64,000 nt of DNA from the NCBI GenBank assembly GCA_032718475.1, contig JAUCBJ010005383.1, positions 16,300 through 80,299 on the forward strand, in the 5' to 3' direction. This document shows positions 1-15,055 of the stretch, piece after piece. Under the pieces are notes generated by a model that saw only the letters and a list, made by a program, of their open reading frames with translations, had not been told where the DNA came from and ran no database searches. The translations under genes and the position numbers were made by a program. The DNA comes from Nemertoderma westbladi (taxonomy: Eukaryota; Xenacoelomorpha; Nemertodermatida; Nemertodermatidae). The stretch's first letter is position 1, and every line of letters begins with the position of its first letter.

Positions 1-3000
1 AACACTGTCGTACTTCGAGGATAACGGCACCAACAGATAAACACTGTCGTACTTCGAGGATAACGGCACCAACAGATAAACCCTGTCGCACTTCGAGGAT
101 AACGGCACCAACAGATAAACACTGTCGCACTTCGAGAATAACGGCACCAACAGATAAACACTGTCGTACTTCGAGGATAACGGCACCAACAGATAAACAC
201 TGTCGTACTTCGAGGATAACGGCACCAACAGATAAACACTGTCGTACTTCGAGAATGACGGCACCAACAGATAAACACTGTCGCATTTCAAGAATAACGG
301 CACCAACAGATAAACACTGTCGCACTTCGAGAATAACGGCACCAACAGATAAGCACTGTCGCACTTCGAGAATAATGGCACCAACAGATAAACACTGTCG
401 CACTTCGAGAATAACGGCACCAACAGATAAACACTGTCGTACTTCGAGGATAACGGCACCAACAGATAAACACTGTCGTACTTCGAGGATAACGGCACCA
501 ACAGATAAACACTGTCGCACTTCGAGAATAACGGCACCAACAGATAAACACCGTCACACTTCGAGAATAACGGCACCAACAGATAAACACTGTCGTACTT
601 CGAGGATAACGGCACCAACAGATAAACACTGTCGCACTTCGAGAATAACGGCACCAACAGATAAACACTGTCGTACTTTACTTCGAGGATAACGGCACCA
701 ACAGATAAACACTGTCATACTTCGAGGATAACGGCACCAACAGATAAACACTGTCGCACTTCGAGAATAATGGCACCAACAGATAAACACTGTCGCACTT
801 CGAGAATAACGGCACCAACAGATAAACACTGTCGTACTTCGAGGATAACGGCACCAACAGATAAACACTGTCGTACTTCGAGGATAAAGGCACCAACAGA
901 TAAATACTGTCGTACTTCGAGAATAAAGGCACCAACAGATAAACACTGTCGTACTTCGAGGATAAAGGCAACAACAGATAAACACTGTCGTACTTCGAGG
1001 ATAAAGGCACCAACAGATAAACACTGTCGTACTTCGAGGATAAAGGCACCAACAGATAAACACTGTCGTACTTCGAGGATAAAGGCACCAACAGATAAAC
1101 ACTGTCGTACTTCGAGGATAACGGCACCAACAGATAAACACTGTCGCACTTCGAGAATAACGGCACCAACAGATAAACACTGTCGCACTTCGAGAATAAC
1201 GGCACCAACAGATAAACACTGTCGTACTTTACTTCGAGGATAACGGCACCAACAGATAAACACTGTCATACTTCGAGGATAACAGCACCAACAGATAAAC
1301 ACTGTCGCACTTCGAGGATAACGGCACCAACAGATAAACACTGTCGCACTTCGAGAATAACGGCACCAACAGATAAACACTGTCGTACTTCGAGGATAAC
1401 GGCACCAACAGATAAACACTGTCATACTTCGAGGATAACGGCACCAACAGATAAACACTGTCGCACTTCGAGAATAACGGCACCAACAGATAAACACTGT
1501 CGCATTTCAAGAATAACGGCACCAACAGATAAACACTGTCGCACTTCGAGGATAACGGCACCAACAGATAAACACTGTCGCACTTCGAGAATAACGGCAC
1601 CAACAGATAAACACTGTCGCACTTCGAGAATAACGGCACCAACAGATAAACACTGTCGTACTTCGAGGATAACGGCACCAACAGATAAACACTGTCGTAC
1701 TTCGAGGATAACGGCACCAACAGATAAACACTGTCGCACTTCGAGAATAACGGCACCAACAGATAAACACTGTCACACTTCGAGAATAACGGCACCAACA
1801 GATAAACACTGTCATACTTCGAGGATAACGGCACCAACAGATAAACACTGTCGCACTTCGAGAATAACGGCACCAACAGATAAACACTGTCGTACTTTAC
1901 TTCGAGGATAACGGCACCAACAGATAAACACTGTCATACTTCGAGGATAACGGCACCAACAGATAAACACTGTCGCACTTCGAGGATAACGGCACCAACA
2001 GATAAACACTGTCGCACTTCGAGAATAACGGCACCAACAGATAAACACTGTCGTACTTCGAGGATAACGGCACCAACAGATAAACACTGTCATACTTCGA
2101 GGATAACGGCACCAACAGATAAACACTGTCGCACTTCGAGAATAACGGCACCAACAGATAAACACTGTCGTACTTCGAGGATAACGGCACCAACAGATAA
2201 ACACTGTCGTACTTCGAGGATAACGGCACCAACAGATAAACACTGTCGCACTTCGAGAATAACGGCACCAACAGATAAACACTGTCGTACTTCGAGGATA
2301 ACGGCACCAACAGATAAACACTGTCGTACTTCGAGGATAACGGCACCAACAGATAAACACTGTCGCACTTCGAGGATAAAGGCACCAACAGATAAACACT
2401 GTCGTACTTTACTTCGAGGATAACGGCACCAACAGATAAACACTGTCGTACTTCAAGGATAACGGCGCCAGCAGATAAACACTGTCGTACTTCGAGGATA
2501 ACGGCACCAACAGATAAACACTGTCGTACTTCAAGGATAACGGCACCAACAGATAAACACTGTCGTACTTCGAGGATAACGGCACCAACAGATAAACACT
2601 GTCGCACTTCGAGGATAACGGCACCAACAGATAAACACTGTCGCACTTCGAGGATAACGGCACCAACAGATAAACACTGTCGTACTTCGAGGATAACGGC
2701 ACCAACAGATAAACACTGTCGTACTTCGAGGATAACGGCACCAACAGATAAACCCTGTCGCACTTCGAGGATAACGGCACCAACAGATAAACACTGTCGC
2801 ACTTCGAGAATAACGGCACCAACAGATAAACACTGTCGTACTTCGAGGATAATGGCACCAACAGATAAACACTGTCGTACTTCGAGGATAACGGCACCAA
2901 CAGATAAACACTGTCGTACTTCGAGAATGACGGCACCAACAGATAAACACTGTCGCATTTCAAGAATAACAGCACCAACAGATAAACACTGTCGCACTTC

Positions 3001-6000
3001 GAGAATAACGGCACCAACAGATAAACACTGTCGCACTTCGAGAATAACGGCACCAACAGATAAACACTGTCGCACTTCGAGAATAACGGCACCAACAGAT
3101 AAACACTGTCGTACTTCGAGGATAACGGCACCAACAGATAAACACTGTCGTACTTCGAGGATAACGGCACCAACAGATAAACACTGTCGCACTTCGAGAA
3201 TAACGGCACCAACAGATAAACACTGTCACACTTCGAGAATAACGGCACCAACAGATAAACACTGTCGTACTTCGAGGATAACGGCACCAACAGATAAACA
3301 CTGTCGCACTTCGAGAATAACGGCACCAACAGATAAACACTGTCGTACTTTACTTCGAGGATAACGGCACCAACAGATAAACACTGTCATACTTCAAGGA
3401 TAACGGCACCAACAGATAAATACTGTCGCACTTCGAGAATAATGGCACCAACAGATAAACACTGTCGCACTTCGAGAATAACGGCACCAACAGATAAACA
3501 CTGTCGTACTTCGAGGATACCGGCACCAACAGATAAACACTGTCGTACTTCGAGGATAACGGCACCAACAGATAAACACTGTCGTACTTCGAGGATAACG
3601 GCATCAACAGATAAACACTGTCGTACTTCGAGGAAAAAGGCACCAACAGATAAACACTGTCGCACTTCGAGAATAACGGCACCAACAGATAAACACTGTC
3701 GTACTTCAAGGATAACGGCACCAACAGATAAACACTGTCGCACTTCGAGAATAACGGCACCAACAGATAAACACTGTCGTTCTTCGAGGATAACGGCACC
3801 AACAGATAAACACTGTCGCACTTCGAGAATAACGGCACCAACAAATAAACACTGTCGTACTTCGAGGATAACGGCACCAACAGATAAACACTGTCGCACT
3901 TCGAGAATAACGGCACCAACAGATAAACACTGTCGTACTTCGAGGATAACGGCACCAACAGATAAACACTGTCGTACTTCGAGGATAAAGGCACCAACAG
4001 ATAAACACTGTCGTACTTCGAGGATAAAGGCACCAACAGATAAACACTGTCGTACTTCGAGGATAACGGCACCAACAGATAAACACTGTCGTACTTCGAG
4101 GATAAAGGCACCAGCAGATAAACACTGTCGCACTTCGAGAATAACGGCACCAACAGATAAACACTGTCGTACTTCGAGGATAAAGGCACCAACAGATAAA
4201 CACTGTCGTACTTCGAGGATAAAGGCACCAGCAGATAAACACTGTCGCACTTCAAGAATAACGGCACCAACAGATAAACACTGTCGTACTTCGAGGATAA
4301 AGGCACCAACAGATAAACACTGTCGTACTTCGAGGATAACGGCACCAACAGATAAATACTGTCGTACTTCGAGAATAAAGGCACCAACAGGTAAACACTG
4401 TCGTACTTCGAGGATAAAGGAACCAACAGATAAACACTGTCGTACTTCGAGATAAAGGCACCAACAGATAAACACTGTCGTACTTCGAGGATAAAGGCAC
4501 CAACAGATAAACACTGTCGCACTTCGAGAATAACGGCACCAACAGATAAACACTGTCGTACTTCGAGGATAACGGCACCAACAGATAAACACTGTCGTAC
4601 TTCGAGGATAAAGGCACCAACAGATAAACACTGTCGCACTTCGAGAATAACGGCACCAACAGATAAACACTGTCGTACTTCGAGGATAACGGCACCAACA
4701 GATAAACACTGTTGTACTTCGAGGATAACGGCACCAACAGATAAACACTGTTGTACTTCGAGGATAACGGCACCAACAGATAAACACTGTCGCACTTCGA
4801 GAATAACGGCACCAACAGATAAACACTGTCATACTTCGAGGATAACGGCACCAACAGATAAACACTGTCGTACTTCGAGGATAACGGCACCAACAGATAA
4901 ACACTGTCGCACTTCGAGAGTAACGGCACCAACAGATAAACACTGTCGCACTTCGAGAATAATGGCACCAACAGATAAACACTGTCGTACTTCGAGGATA
5001 ACGGCACCAACAGATAAACACTGTCGTACTTCGAGGATAATGGCACCAACAGATAAACACTGTCGCACTTCGAGAATAAAGGCACCAACAGATAAACACT
5101 GTCGTACTTCGAGGATAACGGCACCAACAGATAAACACTGTCGTACTTCGAGGATAAAGGCACCAACAGATAAACACTGTCGTACTTCGAGGATAACGGC
5201 ACCAACAGATAAACACTGTCGTACTTCGAGGATAACGGCACCAACAGATAAACACTGTCGCACTTCGAGAATAACGGCACCAACAGATAAACACTGTCGT
5301 ACTTCGAGGATAACGGCAGCAACAGATAAACACTGTCGCACTTCGAGAATAATGGCACCAACAGATAAACACTGTCATACTTTACTTCGAGGATAACGGC
5401 ACCAACAGATAAACACTGTCGTACTTTGAGGATAACGGCACCAACAGATAAACACTGTCGCACTTCGAGAATAACGGCACCAACAGATAAACACTGTCGC
5501 ACTTCGAGAATAACGGCGCCAACAGATAAACACTGTCGTACTTCGAGGATAACGGCACCAACAGATAAACACTGTCGTACTTCGAGGATAACGGCACCAA
5601 CAGATAAACACTGTCGTACTTCGAGAATGACGGCACCAACAGATAAACACTGTCGCACTTCGAGAATAACGGCACCAACAGATAAACACTGTCGCCCTTC
5701 GAGAATAATGGCACCAACAGATAAACACTGTCGTACTTCGAGGATAAAGGCACCAACAGATAAACACTGTCGTACTTCGAGGATAAAGGCACCAACAGAT
5801 AAACACTGTCGTACTTCGAGGATAACGGCACCAACAGATAAACACTGTCGCACTTCGAGAATAAAGGCACCAACAGATAAACTCTGTCGTACTTCGAGGA
5901 TAACGGCACCAACAGATAAACACTGTCGTACTTCGAGGATAATGGCACCAACAGATAAACACTGTCGTACTTCGAGGATAACGGCACCAACAGATAAACA

Positions 6001-9000
6001 CTGTCGTACTTCGAGTATAACGGCACCAACAGATAAACACTGTCGTACTTCGAGGATAACGGCACCAACAGATAAACACTGTCGTACTTCGAGGATAACA
6101 GCACCAACAGATAAACACTGTCGTACTTCGAGGATAAAGGCACCAACAGATAAACACTGTCGTACTTCAAGGATAAAGGCACCAACAGATAAACACTGTC
6201 GTACTTCGAGGATAAGGGCACCAACAGATAAACACTGTCGTACTTCGAGGATAAAGGCACCAACAGATAAACACTGTCGCACTTCGAGAATAACCGCACC
6301 AACAGATAAACACTGTCGTACTTCGAGGATAACGGCACCAACAGATAAACACAATCGTACTTCGAGAATAAAGGCACCAACAGATAAACACTGTCGTACT
6401 TCGAGGATAACGGCACAAACACTGTCGTACTTCGAGGATAACGGCACCAACAGATAAACACTGTCATACTTCGAGAATAACGGCACCAACAGATAAACAC
6501 TGTCGTACTTCGAGGATAACGGCACCAACAGATAAACACTATCGTACTTCGAGAATAAAGGCACCAACAGATAAACACTGTCGCACTTCGAGAATAACGG
6601 CACCAACAGATAAACACTGTCGCCCTTCGAGAATAATGGCACCAACAGATAAACACTGTCGTACTTCGAGGATAAAGGCACCAACAGATAAACACTGTCG
6701 TACTTCGAGGATAAAGGCACCAACAGATAAACACTGTCGTACTTCGAGGATAACGGCACCAACAGATAAACACTGTCGCACTTCGAGAATAAAGGCACCA
6801 ACAGATAAACACTGTCGTACTTCGAGGATAACGGCACCAACAGATAAACACTGTCGTACTTCGAGGATAATGGCACCAACAGATAAACACTGTCGTACTT
6901 CGAGGATAACGGCACCAACAGATAAACACTGTCGTACTTCGAGGATAACGGCACCAACAGATAAACACTGTCGTACTTCGAGGATAACGGCACCAACAGA
7001 TAAACACTGTCGTACTTCGAGGATAACGGCACCAACAGATAAACACTGTCGTACTTCGAGGATAAAGGCACCAACAGATAAACACTGTCGTACTTCGAGG
7101 ATAAAGGCACCAACAGATAAACACTGTCGTACTTCGAGGATAAGGGCACCAACAGATAAACACTGTCGTACTTCGAGGATAAAGGCACCAACAGATAAAC
7201 ACTGTCGTACTTCGAGGATAAAGGCACCAACAGATAAACACTGTCGTACTTCGAGGATAAAGGCACCAACAGATAAACACTGTCGTACTTCGAGGATAAC
7301 AGCACCAACAGATAAACACTGTCATACTTCGAGGATAACGGCACCAACAGATAAACACTGTCGCACTTCGAGAATAACGGCACCAACAGATAAACACTGT
7401 CGTACTTCGAGGATAACGGCAGCAACAGATAAACACTGTCGCACTTCGAGAATAATGGCACCAACAGATAAACACTGTCATACTTTACTTCGAGGATAAC
7501 GGCACCAACAGATAAACACTGTCGTACATTGAGGATAACGGCACCAACAGATAAACACTGTCGCACTTCGAGAATAACGGCACCAACAGATAAACACTGT
7601 CGCACTTCGAGAATAACGGCGCCAACAGATAAACACTGTCGTACTTCGAGGATAACGGCACCAACAGATAAACACTGTCGTACTTCGAGGATAACGGCAC
7701 CAACAGATAAACACTGTCGTACTTCGAGAATGACGGCACCAACAGATAAACACTGTCACACTTCGAGAATAACGGCACCAACAGATAAACACTGTCGCCC
7801 TTCGAGAATAATGGCACCAACAGATAAACACTGTCGTACTTCGAGGATAAAGGCACCAACAGATAAACACTGTCGTACTTCGAGGATAATGGCACCAACA
7901 GATAAACACTGTCGTACTTCGAGGATAACGGCACCAACAGATAAACACTGTCGTACTTCGAGTATAACGGCACCAACAGATAAACACTGTCGTACTTTGA
8001 GGATAACGGCACCAACAGATAAACACTGTCGTACTTCGAGGATAACGGCACCAACAGATAAACACTGTCGTACTTCGAGGATAAAGGCACCAACAGATAA
8101 ACACTGTCGTACTTCGAGGATAAAGGCACCAACAGATAAACACTGTCGTACTTCGAGGATAAGGGCACCAACAGATAAACACTGTCGTACTTCGAGGATA
8201 AAGGCACCAACAGATAAACACTGTCGCACTTCGAGAATAACGGCACCAACAGATAAACACTGTCGTACTTCGAGGATAACGGCACCAACAGATAAACACT
8301 ATCGTACTTCGAGAATAAAGGCACCAACAGATAAACACTGTCGTACTTCGAGGATAACGGCACAAACACTGTCGTACTTCGAGGATAACGGCACCAACAG
8401 ATAAACACTGTCATACTTCGAGAATAACGGCACCAACAGATAAACACTGTCGTACTTCGAGGATAACGGCACCAACAGATAAACACTATCGTACTTCGAG
8501 AATAAAGGCACCAACAGATAAACACTGTCGTACTTCGAGGATAACGGCACCAACAGATAAACACTGTCGTACTTCGAGGATAACGGCACCAACAGATAAA
8601 CACTATCGTACTTCGAGAATAAAGGCACCAACAGATGAACACTGTCGTACTTCGAGGATGACGGCACCAACAGATAAACACTGTCGTACTTCGAGGATAA
8701 CGGCACCAACAGATAAACACTGTCATACTTCGAGAATAACGGCACCAACAGATAAACACTGTCGTACTTCGAGGATAACGGCACCAACAGATAAACACTA
8801 TCGTACTTCGAGAATAAAGGCACCAACAGATAAACACTGTCGTACTTCGAGGATAACGGCACCAACAGATAATCACTGTCGTACTTCGAGGATAAAGGCA
8901 CCAACAGATAAACACTGTCGTACTTTGAGGATAACGGCACCAACAGATAAACACTGTCGTACTTCGAGGATAAAGGCACCAACAGATAAACACTGTCGTA

Positions 9001-12000
9001 CTTCGAGGATAAAGGCACCAACAGATAAACACTGTCGTACTTCGAGGATAAAGGCACCAACAGATAAACACTGTCGTACTTCGAGGATAATGGCACCAAC
9101 AGATAAACACTGTCGTACTTCGAGGATAACGGCACCAACAGATAAACACTGTCGTACTTCGAGGATAACGGCACCAACAGATAAACACTGTCGTACTTCA
9201 AGGATAACGGCACCAACAGATAAACACTGTCATACTTCGAGGATAACGGCACCAACAGATAAACACTGTCGTACTTCGAGGATAAAGGCACCAACAGATA
9301 AACACTGTCGTACTTCGAGGATAACGGCACCAACAGATAAACACTGTCGAACTTCGAGGATAAAGGCACCAACAGATAAACACTGTCGTACTTCGAGGAT
9401 AAAGGCACCAACAGATAAACACTGTCGTACTTCGAGGATAATGGCACCAACAGATAAACACTGTCGTACTTCGAGGATAACGGCACCAACAGATAAACAC
9501 TGTCGTACTTCGAGGATAAAGGCACCAACAGATAAACACTGTCGTACTTCGAGGATAAAGGCACCAACAGATAAACACTGTCGTACTTCGAGGATAAAGG
9601 CACCAACGGATAAACACTGTCATACTTCGAGGATAAAGGCACCAACAGATAAACACTGTCGTACTTCGAGGATAACGGCACCAACAGATAAACACTGTCG
9701 CACTTCGAGAATAACGGCACCAACAGATAAACACTGTCGTACTTCGAGGATAACGGCACCAACAGATAAACACTGTCGTACTTCGAGGATAAAGGCACCA
9801 ACAGATAAACACTGTCGTACTTCGAGGATAAAGGCACCAACAGATAAACACTGTCGTACTTCGAGGATAACGGCACCAACAGATAAACACTGTCATACTT
9901 CGAGGATAAAGGCACCAACAGATAAACACTGTCGTACTTCGAGGATAAAGGCACCAACAGATAAACACTGTCGTACTTCGAGGATAACTGCACCAACAGA
10001 TAAACACTGTCGCACTTCGAGAATAACGGCACCAACAGATAAACACTGTCGTACTTCGAGGATAACGGCACCAACAGATAAACACTGTCGTACTTCGAGG
10101 ATAAAGGCACCAACAGATAAACACTGTCGTACTTCGAGGATAAAGGCACCAACAGATAAACACTGTCGTACTTCGAGGATAAAGGCACCAACAGATAAAC
10201 ACTGTCGCACTTCGAGAATAACGGCACCAACAGATAAACACTGTCGTACTTCGAGGATAACGGCACCAACAGATAAACACTATCGTACTTCGAGAATAAA
10301 GGCACCAACAGATAAACACTGTCGTACTTCGAGGATAACGGCACAAACACTGTCGTACTTCGAGGATAACGGCACCAACAGATAAACACTGTCATACTTC
10401 GAGAATAACGGCACCAACAGATAAACACTGTCGTACTTCGAGGATAATGGCACCAACAGATAAACACTATCGTACTTCGAGAATAAAGGCACCAACAGAT
10501 AAACACTGTCGTACTTCGAGGATAACGGCACCAACAGATAAACACTGTCGTACTTCGAGGATAAAGGCACCAACAGATAAACACTGTCGTACTTCGAGGA
10601 TAACGGCACCAACAGATAAACACTGTCGTACTTCGAGGATAAAGGCACCAACAGATAAACACTGTCGTACTTCGAGGATAACGGCACCAACAGATAAACA
10701 CTGTCGAACTTCGAGGATAAAGGCACCAACAGATAAACACTGTCGTACTTCGAGGATAAAGGCACCAACAGATAAACACTGTCGTACTTCGAGGATAATG
10801 GCACCAACAGATAAACACTGTCGTACTTCGAGGATAACGGCACCAACAGATAAACACTGTCGTACTTCGAGGATAAAGGCACCAACAGATAAACACTGTC
10901 GTACTTCGAGGATAAAGGCACCAACAGATAAACACTGTCGTACTTCGAGGATAAAGGCACCAACGGATAAACACTGTCATACTTCGAGGATAAAGGCACC
11001 AACAGATAAACACTGTCGTACTTCGAGGATAACGGCACCAACAGATAAACACTGTCGCACTTCGAGAATAACGGCACCAACAGATAAACACTGTCGTACT
11101 TCGAGGATAACGGCACCAACAGATAAACACTGTCGTACTTCGAGGATAAAGGCACCAACGGATAAACACTGTCGTACTTCGAGGATAAAGGCACCAACAG
11201 ATAAACACTGTCGTACTTCGAGGATAACGGCACCAACAGATAAACACTGTCGTACTTCGAGGATAAAGGCACCAACAGATAAACACTGTCGTACTTCGAG
11301 GATAAAGGCACCAACAGATAAACACTGTCGTACTTCGAGGATAACGGCACCAACAGATAAACACTGTCGCACTTCGAGAATAACGGCACCAACAGATAAA
11401 CACTGTCGTACTTCGAGGATAACGGCACCAACAGATAAACACTGTCGTACTTCGAGGATAAAGGCACCAACAGATAAACACTGTCGTACTTCGAGGATAA
11501 AGGCACCAACAGATAAACACTGTCGTACTTCGAGGATAAAGGCACCAACAGATAAACACTGTCGCACTTCGAGAATAACGGCACCAACAGATAAACACTG
11601 TCGTACTTCGAGGATAACGGCACCAACAGATAAACACTATCGTACTTCGAGAATAAAGGCACCAACAGATAAACACTGTCGTACTTCGAGGATAACGGCA
11701 CAAACACTGTCGTACTTCGAGGATAACGGCACCAACAGATAAACACTGTCATACTTCGAGAATAACGGCACCAACAGATAAACACTGTCGTACTTCGAGG
11801 ACAATGGCACCAACAGATAAACACTATCGTACTTCGAGAATAAAGGCACCAACAGATAAACACTGTCGTACTTCGAGGATAACGGCACCAACAGATAAAC
11901 ACTGTCGTACTTCGAGGATAAAGGCACCAACAGATAAACACTGTCGTACTTCGAGGATAACGGCACCAACAGATAAACACTGTCGTACTTCGAGGATAAA

Positions 12001-13208
12001 GGCACCAACAGATAAACACTGTCGTACTTCGAGGATAAAGGCACCAACAGATAAACACTGTCGTACTTCGAGGATAAAGGCACCAACAGATAAACACTGT
12101 CGTACTTCGAGGATAATGGCACCAACAGATAAACACTGTCGTACTTCGAGGATAACGGCACCAACAGATAAACACTGTCGTACTTCGAGGATAACGGCAC
12201 CAACAGATAAACACTGTCGTACTTCAAGGATAACGGCACCAACAGATAAACACTGTCGTACTTCGAGGATAACGGCACCAACAGATAAACACTGTCGTAC
12301 TTCGAGGATAAAGGCACCAACAGATAAACACTGTCGTACTTCGAGGATAACGGCACCAACAGATAAACACTGTCGAACTTCGAGGATAAAGGCACCAACA
12401 GATAAACACTGTCGTACTTCGAGGATAAAGGCACCAACAGATAAACACTGTCGTACTTCGAGGATAATGGCACCAACAGATAAACACTGTCGTACTTCGA
12501 GGATAACGGCACCAACAGATAAACACTGTCGTACTTCGAGGATAAAGGCACCAACAGATAAACACTGTCGTACTTCGAGGATAAAGGCACCAACAGATAA
12601 ACACTGTCGTACTTCGAGGATAAAGGCACCAACGGATAAACACTGTCGTACTTCGAGGATAAAGGCACCAACAGATAAACACTGTCGTACTTCGAGGATA
12701 ACGGCACCAACAGATAAACACTGTCGCACTTCGAGAATAACGGCACCAACAGATAAACACTGTCGTACTTCGAGGATAACGGCACCAACAGATAAACACT
12801 GTCGTACTTCGAGGATAAAGGCACCAACGGATAAACACTGTCGTACTTCGAGGATAAAGGCACCAACAGATAAACACTGTCGTACTTCGAGGATAATGGC
12901 ACCAACAGATAAACACTGTCGTACTTCGAGGATAAAGGCACCAACAGATAAACACTGTCGTACTTCGAGGATAAAGGCACCAACAGATAAACACTGTCGT
13001 ACTTCGAGGATAACGGCACCAACAGATAAACACTGTCGCACTTCGAGAATAACGACACCAACAGATAAACACTGTCGTACTTCGGGGATAACGGCACCAA
13101 CAGATAAACACTGTCATACTTCGAGGATAAAGGCACCAACAGATAAACACTGTCGTACTTCGAGGATAACGGCACCAACAGATAAACACTGTCGTACTTC
13201 GAGGATAA
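1..13208. repeat. 39-bp minisatellite array, about 338 units, open at left edge
   Basis: The unit begins AACGGCACCAACAGATAA and is 39 bp. It repeats head to tail from the first base of the window to about 13208, where it breaks into unique DNA (AATTGCTAAAAAC), so the array continues to the left. Single-base variants recur: CGTACTTCGAGGAT or CGCACTTCGAGAAT, and AACGG, AAAGG or AATGG. Two indel variants mark higher-order structure. A +5 form (a TACTT duplication, 44 bp) lies near 674, 1225, 1893, 2405, 3346, 5377 and 7480. A -8 form (31 bp) lies near 6413, 8361, 10342 and 11700. The unit is 13 codons and lacks stops in several frames, so long ORFs of 13-residue repeats appear on both strands. 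I treat them as spurious. Confidence 0.98.
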
Positions 13209-13691
13209 CAATTGCTAAAAACAAATTGCACTTCCTCTTTTCCAATTGGATCTACACAAATCGTCCTTTTAAATGTCTTAAATCTTACCTATGGATTTAA
13301 GTTCTGTGGATTCTATTTCAATTCTTGATTATTATCGCTGGTTACTATTTTATTAAAAGAACAGGCTGTACATTCTATTCTGTTTAAAATCTTACAAATA
13401 AACTCAACTACTATTACAGTAAGTAGTATGTTATGTTACAGCTGTAATTAGGATTAGGCTGCTGGTGGTAGTGGTGTTGGTAAGATTCTCTTCACATACT
13501 GCTGTATTGCATATGGGTTTTACCTTTACTATTGCATACAATTTTCGTTTACTGAACTTTTACTTACCTTGTTGGTGTATCCTTCTTTGTTTTGTTTAAT
13601 CAGTGGATGGCTTGCTTTCCATGGTGTTCTCTAACCAATGCAGTTCGTATGGCGCTGTAGAATTTCCTGTTATATACAGTGAGTGAATATA
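13209..13691. other. Unique AT-rich DNA upstream of the DRAM-like gene
   Basis: No open frame of note. It may hold the promoter and a 5' UTR exon: a possible 3' splice site (TATATACAG) ends at about 13679, 12 bases before the ATG. I see no clear TATA box or other motif. Confidence 0.4.
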
Positions 13692-14111
13692 ATGGGAAGT
13701 GTGTTTGGCACATTTGTCATATCAAAGAAGATTGAAGACACTAATGATGACGACATAGAAAATATATATGACGTCACGAAACCAACGCTGGCAGACACAG
13801 ATGATTCTTCTATTTCGGGTGATCTAAAAGGACGGCGACGCCTAGGTCTAGTATACCTACCAATCAGTGTGTTTGCGGAAGGTGTTCTAGTTGGCGTGAT
13901 CCCATACACCATAGCTGTCTCCAACGACCATGTAACACCTCTCTGGCCCTTCGTCAGCGGTGTCGGAGCTCAGTTGCCGGAGAGCGCGGTATTCGGAACG
14001 CTATTGGCCATATCGGCTGTATTGTTAGTCACTACTGGTTGGGTTCGATATAAACAAATCTTATTAGATTACCACATAAACTTATCCAACACACAACGTT
14101 TCATTAATAAA
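13692..14111 (+). CDS. DRAM: DRAM/Frag1/Sfk1-family membrane protein, exon 1
   Basis: First coding exon of a two-exon gene (joined product 283 aa). DRAM proteins are six-pass lysosomal or Golgi membrane proteins that promote autophagy. The ATG at 13692 opens about 50 acidic, Ser/Thr-rich residues, then a first membrane segment (VYLPISVFAEGVLVGVIPY). Next comes the family luminal motif: WPFVSGVGAQLPESAVFG matches the LPYISDTGT-PPES-FG signature of DRAM1/2. A second membrane segment and WVRYKQ follow. The exon ends AAA at 14111 before GTGAGA (phase 0). DRAM1/2 are about 240-270 aa and usually lack the acidic N-terminal extension seen here. Which paralogue this is cannot be decided. Confidence 0.85.
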
Positions 14112-14623
14112 GTGAGATTTTACATATTATTATTATTAATATTAATTTAATATTCGTAATGAATTGAGATAAACTTCTCCACACATTTGAGAGGAAACTT
14201 ACAATAATAGCGGTTACCAAAAACTAAGTAATAAGTCAAAACTAAATGATTACTTTCTACAATACTATAAGCAATTGTATTTTAAGAATATCTCAGGCAT
14301 TTCTCGTTCCGTAAAATTGAAAAATGGTTTTCAAATTCGGAATAAAATGTAGTTGATGACGTTATAATTATATTTTACTCAACTTAAAAATATAGCCGTC
14401 GCCAGTAAGGTAAGTATTATTAAATATACATTTTTTAACTTCTATGTCGTATTAAATCGAAAAATGATAAATCATGCATTTAGATGACACTTTCTTTTAA
14501 TAGCCGGTATAAATTTCAATTTCCGAATAACATTATTACATACTGTAAGTCATAATCTAGCACGTTTTTTTTATAAAAGTTTAATATATGAATTATATTT
14601 CATCCGTTTTTTTAACTTTACAG
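14112..14623 (+). other. Intron of the DRAM-like gene
   Basis: 512 bp, GTGAGA to TTTACAG, AT-rich. No repeat or transposon is recognised in it. Confidence 0.75.
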
Positions 14624-15055
14624 AGCGCACTGATTTTATCAATATTAATGGGGATGGGTTCAATTCTTGTTGCTGCATTCCCAACTTCCAGCACACCCGC
14701 GATGCACACATTCGGAGCCGTGTTATTGTCCATTGTTAGTGTCATGAACGGCGGCATTCAGACTGTCGGGTTGCCTTCTCCGAACCGGGCTACAACTATT
14801 GTGCGAGTGGCAATAACCTTCATCTATACACTAGCTGGCTTATTGACCGTTTTGTTTACGATATTGTCATTGGGGATTTTGAATGACTGGAACAATGGAA
14901 CCGACCCGCTGCTATGGCAACGAGACTGGCCTGGTTATACAGAACATGTGACTGCAGCAGTAGCTGAGTGGATATTCGCACTCGGTGTGCTTTCGTTTTG
15001 GTTAACATTTGCACCAGAATTTAATAAAATTCACATTGAATATTTTCGGTCTTGA
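14624..15055 (+). CDS. DRAM: DRAM-family membrane protein, exon 2 (C-terminal)
   Basis: The 3' splice site TTTAACTTTACAG ends at 14623 and the frame continues in phase 0 from exon 1. It encodes membrane segments 3 to 6. Recognisable DRAM positions are VAAFPTSSTPAMHTFGA (DRAM: VA-FQE-AVP-VH--GA) and the C-terminal EWIFALGVLSFWLTF (DRAM: EW-VAFGF-FYFLTF). The stop is TGA at 15053-15055. A polyadenylation-type AATAAA lies at 15206-15211. The in-frame ATG at 14588 is intronic. Confidence 0.85.
   Translation, partial: SALILSILMGMGSILVAAFPTSSTPAMHTFGAVLLSIVSVMNGGIQTVGLPSPNRATTIVRVAITFIYTLAGLLTVLFTILSLGILNDWNNGTDPLLWQRDWPGYTEHVTAAVAEWIFALGVLSFWLTFAPEFNKIHIEYFRS

Noticed and set aside
1-13208. Very long ORFs (up to 1134 codons) on both strands of the 39-bp array
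   Set aside because: The unit is 13 codons with few stops, so several frames on both strands are open at once. The indel variants shift frame and there is no start context, splice pattern or protein-like composition.
1-13208. CRISPR-like array
   Set aside because: Repeats are contiguous with no unique spacers, and the DNA is clearly eukaryotic.
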